A stretch of 60,651 bases of DNA from Aphanothece sp. CMT-3BRIN-NPC111 (lineage in GTDB: Bacteria > Cyanobacteriota > Cyanobacteriia > Cyanobacteriales > JAHHGU01). A model generated the notes under the pieces. It saw nothing but the letters and a program-made list of their open reading frames with translations, did not search any database and was not told the origin of the DNA. Location: contig JAHHGU010000027.1 of assembly GCA_019359765.1 (NCBI GenBank), positions 1-60,651 on the forward strand, given 5' to 3'. Each line of letters begins with the position of its first letter. Position 1 is the first letter of the stretch. The position numbers and the translations under genes are program-made. Shown here one piece after another: positions 26,716 to 34,568 of the stretch.

Positions 26716-27822
26716 ATGACCAATCAGCAATACACCCGACGTAGGTTCCTCAAAACTTCAGCTGCCACACTATCAGGGTTAGGGCTTTCTAGTTGCGGCT
26801 GGACGCTTGCCAAAGTGCGCGATTCCCCCAGTAACTCTGGCACCTCTGACAACAAGTTGTACATTTACACTTGGTCTACCTACACAGATGAGAATTTACT
26901 AAAGCGCTTTACCGCTGAAACTGGCATCGATGTTGTTGTGGGTGTATATGATTCCAATGAAGCTATGTTAGCCCGCATTCGAGCATCGGGAGGTGGAGAT
27001 TATAGCATCATCTATCCCGCTGATTATATGGTCAGACAGATGCTGGAATTAAATATGTTGAGCGAATTAGACCACTCTCGCCTTACTGGTCTGGATCGGC
27101 TTTTCTCCCGCTTTCAAAATCCCTCTTATGACTCAAATAATCGCCACAGTATACCAATAGCCTGGGGAACAACAGGTCTAATTTACAACACTAAAAAGCT
27201 AAAAAAATTACCAGAAGATTGGAACTATCTTTGGGATCAGCAACAGGAGCTGTCGCAGCAGATGACGTTGCTCAATGATGTTAGAGAAGTGATGGGCGCT
27301 ACATTGAAAACCTTGGGGTATAGTTATAACTCCACAGATCCCCAACAAATTAAACAGGCTTATGAAAAGTTAGTTAAGCTTAAGCCGAGCATAACATCGT
27401 TTACTTCCGATGCTTGGCGCAATCAAATTTTGAGTGGGGATCTGCTGCTATCTATGTGTTTTTCTTCGGATGCGAAGGACGTAAGCGATCAAAACGAAAA
27501 TTTGCAGTATGTGCTTCCCGATAGCGGTTCTTCACTGTGGACGGACACGCTTGTAATTCCCAAAACTGCTCCGAATCCAGAGGCAGCTTATGCTTGGCTT
27601 AACTATATCTTGCAACCATCAGTGGCAGTAGAAATCTGTCAAAGATTAAGCTTCGCGACACCAAATCAAGTCGCCTTCAATCAGCTAACACCCAAAATCC
27701 GCGATAACCCGATCTTATTTCCGCCACAGTCCCTACTAGAAAAGTGCGAACGTATTGCCCCCGTACCACCAAAAGTGAGCGAAATTTATGATAGTTATTG
27801 GACTAAACTAACGAGCATTTAA
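26716..27822 (+). CDS. potD: Polyamine-type substrate-binding protein PotD
   Basis: The 368-residue product is a periplasmic solute-binding protein of the spermidine/putrescine type: 'LYIYTWSTYTDENLLKRFTAETGIDVVVGVYDSNEAMLARI' and 'YSIIYPADYMVRQML' are family hallmarks. The N-terminus has both a twin-arginine motif (R8-R-R-F-L-K13) and a lipobox ending at Cys27 (GLSSC), so it is probably a Tat-exported lipoprotein. 'IPIAWGTTGLIYNTKKL' follows at about 143. It lies 42 bp after potA and 49 bp before potB in the operon. Family members differ in polyamine preference; the binding residues were not resolved here. Confidence 0.93.
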   Translation: MTNQQYTRRRFLKTSAATLSGLGLSSCGWTLAKVRDSPSNSGTSDNKLYIYTWSTYTDENLLKRFTAETGIDVVVGVYDSNEAMLARIRASGGGDYSIIYPADYMVRQMLELNMLSELDHSRLTGLDRLFSRFQNPSYDSNNRHSIPIAWGTTGLIYNTKKLKKLPEDWNYLWDQQQELSQQMTLLNDVREVMGATLKTLGYSYNSTDPQQIKQAYEKLVKLKPSITSFTSDAWRNQILSGDLLLSMCFSSDAKDVSDQNENLQYVLPDSGSSLWTDTLVIPKTAPNPEAAYAWLNYILQPSVAVEICQRLSFATPNQVAFNQLTPKIRDNPILFPPQSLLEKCERIAPVPPKVSEIYDSYWTKLTSI

Positions 27823-27871
27823 CTAATTTTAGGTTTCAAAATCATTTCCATCTAAAATCTAAAATCGAACT

Positions 27872-28807
27872 GTGTCTACCCCAACCTCCTCGTCCTCTAT
27901 CCCTAACCCCACTCCAGCTGATGAGTTTACGGAACAGCCCGTTTTAACTAACAAGAAACGCCTTTGGTTGAAGCGGTTGGAACCGTTAACGTTACTTGCC
28001 CCTGGTGGCATCTGGTTGGTGCTGCTATTAGTGCTGCCAGCTTTAGTTATTTTTGAACTAAGTTTAGTACCAGGGATTCGACCGGGAGATGTGGTTAATC
28101 CTAGCGGGTTAGATAATTATGCCTTGGCGTTTCAACCAGTCTACTTGCAAGTGTTGGGGCGATCGCTCTTTTTTGCATTGGGCACGACGCTGGTTTGTCT
28201 CCTCCTGGGATTTCCTGTTGCCTACTGGATAGGTCAGATGGCACCCCAGCGGTGGCGTAATTTGCTGCTGTTGGGTTTTGTATTGCCTTTGTGGACTTCT
28301 TCTCTACTGCGTTCCTACGCCTGGATTACGATTCTGCGACCTACAGGCGTTCTCAATTCATTTCTAACCAGCCTAAAGTTGCCTGCTTTAGAGTTGCTCA
28401 ACCAAAGTGCAGCGGTGTTTATTGGTATGGGTTATAGTTATTTGCCTTATATGGTCTTAATTCTCTATGCTTCTATAGAGAAACTCGATCGCCGCTTGCT
28501 AGAAGCATCAGCTGATTTAGGTGCAAATCCCATTCAAACATTCTGGAAAATAACTGTACCTCAAACAATGCCAGGAATTGCTGCTGGTTCTTTATTGGTG
28601 TTTATTAGCACGTTGGGGGATTTTGTCGATCCAGAATTACTGGGGGGTGCCTCAAGTATGACTGTATCCCGTTTGATTTATAACCAGTTCCTAGGTGCAA
28701 CTCAAAATTGGGGATTTGGTTCTTCTTTGAGTATGGTATTAATTTTTGCAGTTAGTGTGGCGATCGCACTTTTGATTAAATACGGCGATACCACACCGAA
28801 ACGTTAA
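27872..28807 (+). CDS. potB: Polyamine ABC transporter permease PotB
   Basis: The 311-residue product has six membrane helices and the binding-protein-dependent permease loop 'EASADLGANPIQTFWKITVPQTMPGI' (EAA motif) near 210-235. A GTG start at 27872 gives a soluble N-terminus of about 35 residues rich in Ser/Thr/Pro before the first helix; a later start is possible but no ATG lies before the helix. It forms the membrane channel with PotC. Downstream, potC is not adjacent: 754 bases of repeat-containing sequence intervene. Confidence 0.92.
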   Translation: MSTPTSSSSIPNPTPADEFTEQPVLTNKKRLWLKRLEPLTLLAPGGIWLVLLLVLPALVIFELSLVPGIRPGDVVNPSGLDNYALAFQPVYLQVLGRSLFFALGTTLVCLLLGFPVAYWIGQMAPQRWRNLLLLGFVLPLWTSSLLRSYAWITILRPTGVLNSFLTSLKLPALELLNQSAAVFIGMGYSYLPYMVLILYASIEKLDRRLLEASADLGANPIQTFWKITVPQTMPGIAAGSLLVFISTLGDFVDPELLGGASSMTVSRLIYNQFLGATQNWGFGSSLSMVLIFAVSVAIALLIKYGDTTPKR

Positions 28808-29561
28808 ATTTATGGCGATCGCAGGACTACACATGCCCTAATTTGCAGTCCATTTTAATGGACTTTCTCTATGAGCCTCCGACTTAAGTCGGAGGCGGAA
28901 TGCAGCGAAGGCAAGGATTTAAGGAGATGTGGGTAATGACAAAGCCTCTCATGCTGGGACTACACAAACTAAGCCTGCCGGGAGCAGGCTGAAAATGCGA
29001 TCGCAGCGAGTCTTAAAATTTTTTTGGGAATCAACGATTTACCAATTATCCAAAAAACATACGCTTTGATTAAAAACGCCTGAGGACTTTAGTCGCGGCT
29101 ACACTAACAAAGGCTGCGTAGGCAGCCTCAATGCAAGCACGCGTAGGTAAGCTTTGTCAGTGTTGACCCAGTATTCCATGCTGTGGGGTATATTTATATG
29201 CGCTATTTTGAATATCAAGCTGGGTGGGGTGGCTTAGTAGCTAAATAAGCCGAAGTCTCACCTTATTTAATCTATGATGCTGCTGGCAATTGCTGAGTTT
29301 AATTTGCTTGCAGCCCTAAGTTAAATCTTTGCAGAGTGCATATATGGGCGCAGCTTTTCCATTATGTTTATAATAACACAAAGAAAAGATATTTATGCTG
29401 TTTTTGTCTAGCTTTTTGACAAACAAGCGAAAAGCAGTATCTTGATTAAACTTAATCAGCATACTATCAAGAGTGGCGCGATCGCCCTTTGGAGAAGAGT
29501 TGATATCCACCAAGCTAGCGAGCAACCAATAACGGCGATCGCATCCCGGTAATCGTAAGAT
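28808..29561. other. 754-bp spacer splitting potB from potC, repeat-rich
   Basis: No convincing gene is present. The left part holds palindromes AGTCCATTTTAATGGACT (28847-28864) and GCCTCCGACTT with its complement (about 28876-28897), and 'GCCTGCCGGGAGCAGGC' (about 28974-28990). The middle has the phrase GGACTTTAGTCGCGGCTACAC (29093-) related to that at 20680. The right part is AT-rich with a doubtful 69-codon minus-strand frame (29316-29525). It looks like accumulated repeats or a decayed insertion inside the operon. Confidence 0.55.
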
Positions 29562-30365
29562 ATGTTGCAGTCTAAAACTAAACCGCGTTTATCCTGGCAG
29601 GTTATTTTCACCCTGCTGATGTTCTTTTATATGTACCTCCCGATTCTGGTACTTACTTTTTATAGCTTTAACGAGTCTGCCTATAGTGCTGGGTGGGAAG
29701 GATTTACCCTCAAGTGGTATCTCAAGCTGTTTAGCGACACGCGCATTTTAACGGCACTGCAAAATAGCCTCACAGTGGCTTTCAGTGCAGTGGCGATCGC
29801 CGCTGTACTGGGAACGCTAATGGCTGTAGGTTTAGCCCGTTATCGCTTTCCTGGCAAAACTTTATATCGCGGCGTATCTTACCTGCCGTTAATTATTCCC
29901 GATATAGCGATCGCAGTTGCCACTTTAGTATTTTTAGCAGCCGTAGCCATTCCCCTGAGCTTGTGGACAATTGTGGCAGCCCATGTCGTCTTTTGCCTCG
30001 CCTACGTCGCCCTTGTAGTTTCCGCACGGCTGACAAATCTCGACCCTCACTTAGAAGAAGCTGCCCTTGACTTAGGCGCAACTCCCGTACAAGCTTTCAT
30101 CAAAATTTTGCTTCCAGAATTGATGCCAGCAATTATTGCCGGTTGTTTGTTAGCCTTTGTCCTCAGCATGGATGACTTTCTCATAGCCAGCTTCACTGCT
30201 GGAACAGGTGCCACCACCCTACCCATGGAAATATTTAGCCGTATCCGCACCGGAGTTAAACCAGATATCAACGCTCTCAGCGTCCTACTCATGCTTTTCT
30301 CAGGGATAGCCGCCTTTGCTGCTGAATTTATTCGCTATTGGGGCGAACAGAAACGTCTGAGATAA
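29562..30365 (+). CDS. potC: Polyamine ABC transporter permease PotC
   Basis: The 267-residue product has six membrane helices and the EAA loop 'EEAALDLGATPVQAFIKILLPELMPAI' near 165-190. 'YSFNESAYSAGWEGFTLKWYLKLF' after the first helix is characteristic of PotC. It pairs with PotB to form the transport channel. It is on the same strand and in the usual order after potB but 754 bp away, so it may have its own promoter. No strong ribosome site is seen; GGTAATCGTAAG precedes the ATG. Confidence 0.92.
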   Translation: MLQSKTKPRLSWQVIFTLLMFFYMYLPILVLTFYSFNESAYSAGWEGFTLKWYLKLFSDTRILTALQNSLTVAFSAVAIAAVLGTLMAVGLARYRFPGKTLYRGVSYLPLIIPDIAIAVATLVFLAAVAIPLSLWTIVAAHVVFCLAYVALVVSARLTNLDPHLEEAALDLGATPVQAFIKILLPELMPAIIAGCLLAFVLSMDDFLIASFTAGTGATTLPMEIFSRIRTGVKPDINALSVLLMLFSGIAAFAAEFIRYWGEQKRLR

Positions 30366-30533
30366 ATAGTTGGGTTTAATTAAACTTATATTGGAATTGT
30401 TAGTAGTTAGTAGTTAATGGGGAAAACATTTTATCGCAGTTGCCATAATGGCTCTTGGCAATCGCTCTCAATGGGAACTGCTCAAAGCTAATTGCTAAAA
30501 GCTAACTGCTAATTGCTATATCTTGTTTAAACG

Positions 30534-30569
30534 CAAAAAAACGCAGAGGGAGGTTAATACCTCTGCGTT
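30534..30569 (-). terminator. Intrinsic terminator after DUF1517 gene
   Basis: A 10-bp stem, AACGCAGAGG (30540-30549) with CCTCTGCGTT (30560-30569), is followed on the minus strand by a run of T (30534-30540). It lies 28 bases past the stop of the minus-strand DUF1517 gene and may also stop potC readthrough from the other side. Confidence 0.85.
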
Positions 30570-30596
30570 CCTTTATATTTAAAGACCTTTATCGGT

Positions 30597-31583
30597 CTAA
30601 ACGAGTTTTAGGTCTGGATACTGGGCAAGAATATCATCAGTTGTCAGCGTGTCGCCTTCTGCTTGAGGCGTCCAGAGAATCTCTACCGCAAGTAGCTGCT
30701 CGCTGGAAAGACTGCCAATCTGACGCAGGGCTTGACGCAGATCGTCCGAGCCGTTGATAGCTGGTAGTTGCATATTTCCTTCAGCACCCACCACAATCGT
30801 CACTAAAATATACTCGCTCGGCTGTTGTGCTAACTGATTAGCCAACTCCCCGCTACCACCAGGTAGGGATGCCTTAGGAGTAGCTTCTCTCAACTGGTTA
30901 TTGACATTCGAGAGAGTCTCTTCAGAGAATTTACTGCGTTCAGCCAAAGCCAGCTGATTGAACTTGCCTTCTGCTGCTTCTAGTGCAGCCTGTTGAGATT
31001 GAGCCGCTCCATAAACCCAGTATTCCGGGTGACGTAGCAAGGCTAAAGTACTTTCCTGAAGCACTTCTGCCCGTCCTTCGGCGGTACCCATATCAGCACG
31101 GCGAGCCAGTTCGTCTAGTTCCGCTTGCAAATAGCGGGCTTGTGATAACAAACCTACTTGTACCCGTGCTACGGAAACTTTGGGATTGCTGTAGCCCAAG
31201 GAGTTCACTTCATCGCCAGCACCGACGCGGCGGAAAGTTTGCACCAGAAAGTTAGCGATCGCTATAAATATCAAGATAGTGAATAGACCGCCAGCTCCGC
31301 CCCCAAAACCAAACAAAGGCAACAGGAAGGGAAACCCAAATCCGCCCCCGCCTGGATAATAGCCACCACCACCTGGATAGTAGCCACCGCCGGGTGGCTG
31401 ATAAGTGCGAGGGCCAGGCGAATAACTCCGACTGGGTGCGCGGAAAGAACCGCCCCCAATCCGACCGCCACTGCGAGCTGCTAAGGCGTTACCGGCGTTT
31501 CCTAGTGCCAAGAAGATGACAAGGCCAAGGGCGATTACGGGTTTCAAAAAAGGTTTGATAGTTGAAAGGAATCTTTTACGCAT
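30597..31583 (-). CDS. DUF1517-family secreted or membrane protein
   Basis: The 328-residue product has an N-terminal signal or anchor (about 14-35), then a Gly/Tyr/Pro-rich stretch with repeated 'PGGGYYPGGGGYYPGGGG', a hydrophobic segment (about 85-117) and a soluble alpha/beta domain. This is the DUF1517 layout common to cyanobacteria and plastids; function is unknown. The domain contains 'VQVGLLSQARYLQAELDELARRADMGTAEGRAEVLQE' and 'VTIVVGAEGNMQLP'. It is probably a thylakoid or plasma-membrane protein with the domain exposed to the cytoplasm or lumen. The gene stands alone with its own terminator. Confidence 0.85.
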   Translation of the reverse strand: MRKRFLSTIKPFLKPVIALGLVIFLALGNAGNALAARSGGRIGGGSFRAPSRSYSPGPRTYQPPGGGYYPGGGGYYPGGGGFGFPFLLPLFGFGGGAGGLFTILIFIAIANFLVQTFRRVGAGDEVNSLGYSNPKVSVARVQVGLLSQARYLQAELDELARRADMGTAEGRAEVLQESTLALLRHPEYWVYGAAQSQQAALEAAEGKFNQLALAERSKFSEETLSNVNNQLREATPKASLPGGSGELANQLAQQPSEYILVTIVVGAEGNMQLPAINGSDDLRQALRQIGSLSSEQLLAVEILWTPQAEGDTLTTDDILAQYPDLKLV

Positions 31584-31816
31584 AAATATTGTCTCTGTTC
31601 AAGCTCAATTAAACTGTAGCGACTCTGGCGAGTGCAAACATCTTTCGAGCGGCGAGTGATATGGCTGGGCTTGTTTCTACGAGTGCAAGTCGCTATAACA
31701 ACTCCATATCTAATCTATCGTCTCCGCACACCAAGAGAGGTGTCCGCTCAGGGCGGATTGCCCGTAAGGATACCCGTACCAAGTTTGAGTGTTCTAGGCT
31801 TGGGCTGAGTTAAAAA

Positions 31817-31823
31817 CTCAAAA
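31817..31823. repeat. Single CTCAAAA unit next to thiS stop
   Basis: One copy of the heptamer lies five bases past the stop codon of minus-strand thiS. Recorded because larger arrays of the same heptamer stand at the same place relative to two other minus-strand genes. Confidence 0.5.
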
Positions 31824-31828
31824 CTTAA

Positions 31829-32050
31829 CTACCCTCCCCCAACGATGGTGACAATTTCCAGGCGATCGCCCTCTTGCATCTGGGTTCCTGACCAAAACTG
31901 CCGGTGGAGAATTTCGCCGTTGTATTCAACCGCAACCATACGAGGATTTAAACCCAGCTGTTCGAGAAGTTGTGGCAGTTGGGTTTGGGGAGAGCAAGTA
32001 CAGGATTCACCGTTGACTTGAAGTGTAATTGGATTAGTGGTGTTAGACAT
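31829..32050 (-). CDS. thiS: Sulfur carrier protein ThiS
   Basis: From ATG 32050 the product has 73 residues and ends in the required Gly-Gly (IVTIVGGG), where thiocarboxylate forms for thiazole synthesis in thiamine production. It has the ubiquitin-like pattern 'ITLQVNGESCTC...QLPQLLEQLGL...VAVEYNGEIL'. The frame extends upstream to 32074 inside thiE, but the ATG at 32050 overlaps the thiE stop by only eight bases, which indicates translational coupling. ThiG, its partner, is not in the window. Confidence 0.93.
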   Translation of the reverse strand: MSNTTNPITLQVNGESCTCSPQTQLPQLLEQLGLNPRMVAVEYNGEILHRQFWSGTQMQEGDRLEIVTIVGGG

Positions 32051-33131
32051 GAGAGTGGGAAAGGTTGGCTTCAATACTTCGCAGAGTTTGAAGGCGACTC
32101 AGCTGGGAGATAAAATACTGAGTGACTAGGGTAGGCTGCTCGGCTTCAATTATGGCGCGGACGACTGCTACCCGCTCCGCACCAGACTTGAGGACATCAT
32201 TTAAGTTATTCATATCAATTCCCCCAATCGCAAACCAAGGAATTGTTGAGTTTTTAGCGGCGTAGCGAACATAATCTAAACCGGCAGCAGCCTTACCCGC
32301 TTTTGTTGGCGTCTCATAGACTGGTCCCACACCAATGTAATCAGCACCTTCTTGGATGGAGCGTTGCATTTCGTCTGGGTTTGTAGTAGAGCGACCAATC
32401 AGGCGTTGGGGTCCTAATATTTGTCGGGCGAGGGCTATGGGAATATCCTGCTGTCCCAAGTGGACACCATCAGCATCGACAGCTAAAGCTAGATCCACGC
32501 GATCGTTCATGATAAACAGGGCACCGTAGTGATGACACAACTGGCGCAGTTTATGAGCATGACTGAGCTGCACAGAATCGTCGGCGGTTTTGTCCCGGTA
32601 CTGTAAGAGCGTCAGCCCACCCTGAAGGGCTGCCTCAACGATGGTAAACAGCTGCTCTGAGGGTGAGGTAACAAAATAGAGAGGCGATCGCATCAACTGC
32701 TGATGACGCCGGTAAGCCAGTAAATTGCTCTCCAAGGTATAAACTCGGTAACGCATCTGCTTAAAGGCACTGCTCATATCCGAGTTGTAAAGCTTGCTGT
32801 ATTCTTCTAGCACCCGCAGTCCTTCTTCCACGCGGCAAAGGTTTGCCTGCAACAGCTGCTGAATGCCGGAGCGTTGTTCTTCCTGGGGATGAGTCAGCTC
32901 TGTACCAGGGTCACCCGGCGTATCCCGCGATGCCCGTATCTCTGAGCTATGCCAGCTGGCTAGCTCCTGTCGCATTTGCTTGCATTCACTTGCCAGCTGA
33001 GCGCTGTTCAGGCCAAATCGGCACCATTCTTCAATAATCCGCAAACCCTCTCTGGATCGATCCAAATTAGCGTCTAAAATGCGGTAAACAGCTGGCTCTT
33101 GCAATTTCCAGTGGCTATGTTTGTCGCCCAT
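32043..33131 (-). CDS. thiE: Thiamine-phosphate synthase, cyanobacterial long form
   Basis: The 362-residue product joins an N-terminal helical domain (about 1-145: 'YRILDANLDRSREGLRIIEEW' and 'ANLCRVEEGLRVLEEY') to a ThiE barrel (about 150-350: 'LQYRDKTADDS', 'FIMNDRVDLALAVDADGVHLGQQDIP', 'GRSTTNPDEM', 'IGVGPVYETPTKAG', 'WFAIGGID'). The barrel joins the thiazole and pyrimidine phosphates into thiamine phosphate. The N-terminal domain is characteristic of cyanobacterial ThiE proteins; its role is unknown. It overlaps thiS. No TPP riboswitch was recognised upstream. Confidence 0.93.
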   Translation of the reverse strand: MGDKHSHWKLQEPAVYRILDANLDRSREGLRIIEEWCRFGLNSAQLASECKQMRQELASWHSSEIRASRDTPGDPGTELTHPQEEQRSGIQQLLQANLCRVEEGLRVLEEYSKLYNSDMSSAFKQMRYRVYTLESNLLAYRRHQQLMRSPLYFVTSPSEQLFTIVEAALQGGLTLLQYRDKTADDSVQLSHAHKLRQLCHHYGALFIMNDRVDLALAVDADGVHLGQQDIPIALARQILGPQRLIGRSTTNPDEMQRSIQEGADYIGVGPVYETPTKAGKAAAGLDYVRYAAKNSTIPWFAIGGIDMNNLNDVLKSGAERVAVVRAIIEAEQPTLVTQYFISQLSRLQTLRSIEANLSHSHV

Positions 33132-33481
33132 CGGGAACTACTCCATTATTGTTTAAATCGTACCAGGATGCCTTCCTAATTCCGATTTGGTTTATTTGCA
33201 GCACCCCTCCGCCCACTGTAGATGCCAAAGCTTATGGATCTATTAATTATCATGGGCTTGCAGGCTTCACCGAAAAAGTAGATTAGGACTTACACAAATT
33301 CTTCAAGAGTCAGCGGGCTGAAAGGGTAAGAGTAAGTAAAATCTACCCTTACCCCCTCATAAAACCCTTATCGACCGTTGATGTACGTAAGTCCTGTACA
33401 TTCTTCCGCACCCATTTTGCAACAATCCACGAGCTGGTTAGCAAAGATAGGTTGCGAAACAATAAGAACCGAGCCAAAAGA
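33132..33481. other. Intergenic stretch upstream of thiE
   Basis: About 350 bases between the thiE start and the kinase pseudogene. It should hold the thiE promoter. A phrase near 33320-33350 (AGGGTAAGAGTAAGTAAAATC then TACCCTTACCCCC) can pair but does not match the THI-box consensus. No other gene was recognised. Confidence 0.4.
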
Positions 33482-33484
33482 TAG

Positions 33485-33763
33485 GCACAGCTTATCGAAG
33501 CTGCTCTGCCAACGGGAGGCTCAGTCGTTGTGGACAATACTGATCCAACTGTAGAGTAGCGTCAATCGCTTATTAAACCGGGTTGTATCTAAGATACCCA
33601 GAGCGTTCGTTATTACTTTGAACCGCAGGTAAACATGTGCATTGAGCACCATCAACAGCGCGAAGGTCAAGCCAGAGTGCCAGAGGTAGTGATCTACACC
33701 ACAATCAAAAAGTTAGCACGATCCGTTTACCCATACCTCTTAAACTGCGGTGAATTTTTAGTA
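33485..33763 (+). pseudogene. Remnant of an AAA_33-type nucleotide kinase-like gene
   Basis: One continuous frame, interrupted by two stop codons (TAG about 33554, TAA about 33587), reads AQLIEAALPTGGSVVVDNTD PTVE then RQSLIKPGC, then DTQSVRYYFEPQVNMCIEHH and REGQARVPEVVIYTTIKKLA. The phrases 'VVVDNTxPTVE', 'YYFExxVxxC', 'REGxARVPxVxxYxTIKKL' are the central and C-terminal signature of the small AAA ATPase/kinase family (polynucleotide-kinase-like) common in cyanobacteria. The P-loop end is missing, and the 3' end runs into a dispersed palindrome (33761-33789). It is not functional as seen. Confidence 0.75.
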
Positions 33764-33789
33764 GAGGCGTTCCGCCGGAACGCCTCTAC
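33761..33789. repeat. 29-bp palindrome of the dispersed repeat family
   Basis: Arms GTAGAGGCGTTCCG and the exact complement flank a central C. It differs from the copy at 8170 by one compensated base change (A to G with T to C), meaning the hairpin is preserved. It sits at the truncated end of the kinase pseudogene. Confidence 0.92.
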
Positions 33790-34059
33790 GCAGCTGTTAG
33801 ATTAGGGATGGCTCGTTTTTTTGATAGACAGGTTGTATAGGGAATGGGGAAACAGCGATCGCCAACGACAAAAATCAGCATTTATTCTTTGTAGTGTGCT
33901 AGAGATTATCTCCACTTAAACCTTACTTGACAATTAAAAAAAAATTGAGCATACGCCTGTTCAAGGTAAAAACAAATGCTTGTCTAGGTAAGGAGGCTAT
34001 TGGTCAAGCTTTTGTTGTGTTTATTTACGCTTAGATAGCTCAGGCAAGCCGTGTGTATC

Positions 34060-34338
34060 TTAGTTCCAAACCCTGGTAAATTCAGAAACCTCGCCACTGA
34101 AGGTGCATCGCATAGTTAAGTTAATGCGTACATTATTTTGAGCAGTCGCTTGAACATCATACTTTTGCCCGAACTTTGGTATTTTTTTGGTAAATTTTTT
34201 ACAAACAATCTTCGTTATTGGATACTCGTCTGAGGCTCCTGTTCCATTAATTATTAAAGCTTCTTTACCCTGGTGTACCATTACATTTTTTAAGTCAATG
34301 TTCAAATTTTCAGCTTTTTTTTGAAGTTTTGTTTTCAT
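34060..34338 (-). CDS. Small hypothetical protein, 92 residues
   Basis: The product is basic and hydrophilic (MKTKLQKKAENLNIDLKNVM at its start; 'EALIINGTGASDEYPITKIVCKKF' and 'VQATAQNNVRINLTMRCTFSGEV' further on), reading like a small beta-rich domain. No family is recognised. The flanks are AT-rich and pseudogene-bearing, so this may be an accessory gene. No strong ribosome site is evident. The coherent alternation of hydrophobic and polar residues favours a real gene. Confidence 0.5.
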   Translation of the reverse strand: MKTKLQKKAENLNIDLKNVMVHQGKEALIINGTGASDEYPITKIVCKKFTKKIPKFGQKYDVQATAQNNVRINLTMRCTFSGEVSEFTRVWN

Positions 34339-34568
34339 GATTTTTCATTCTTGTCAAGAGAAGTTTTTAACGATGTGCTTGCAAAGCAATATTATTGACA
34401 TGGGAGATTTAAATTTTACGATTCTGTTTTTTTATTGGGTTATTATCTCCAACTATTTTGTTCTTTATATAAGACGATTACAAAGAGCAATTTATAAATT
34501 TTTCGAGTTGGTGCTTTTTTACTAGACAGACGCACTGGCTGAAAGAAACCTCAAGAGGAAGACCCTTT

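Noticed and set aside
29316..29525. 69-codon minus-strand ORF in the potB-potC spacer
   Set aside because: AT-rich, no ribosome site, no recognisable protein pattern and starts in a HIP1-containing stretch.
33290..33370. Possible TPP riboswitch upstream of thiE
   Set aside because: It lies over 150 bases from the start, and the THI-box core words (CTGAGA, ACCCTT with GAACCTG) are not present in order.
34337..34525. 62-codon plus-strand ORF rich in Phe, Ile and Tyr
   Set aside because: Composition is that expected from AT-rich DNA; no ribosome site and no family.
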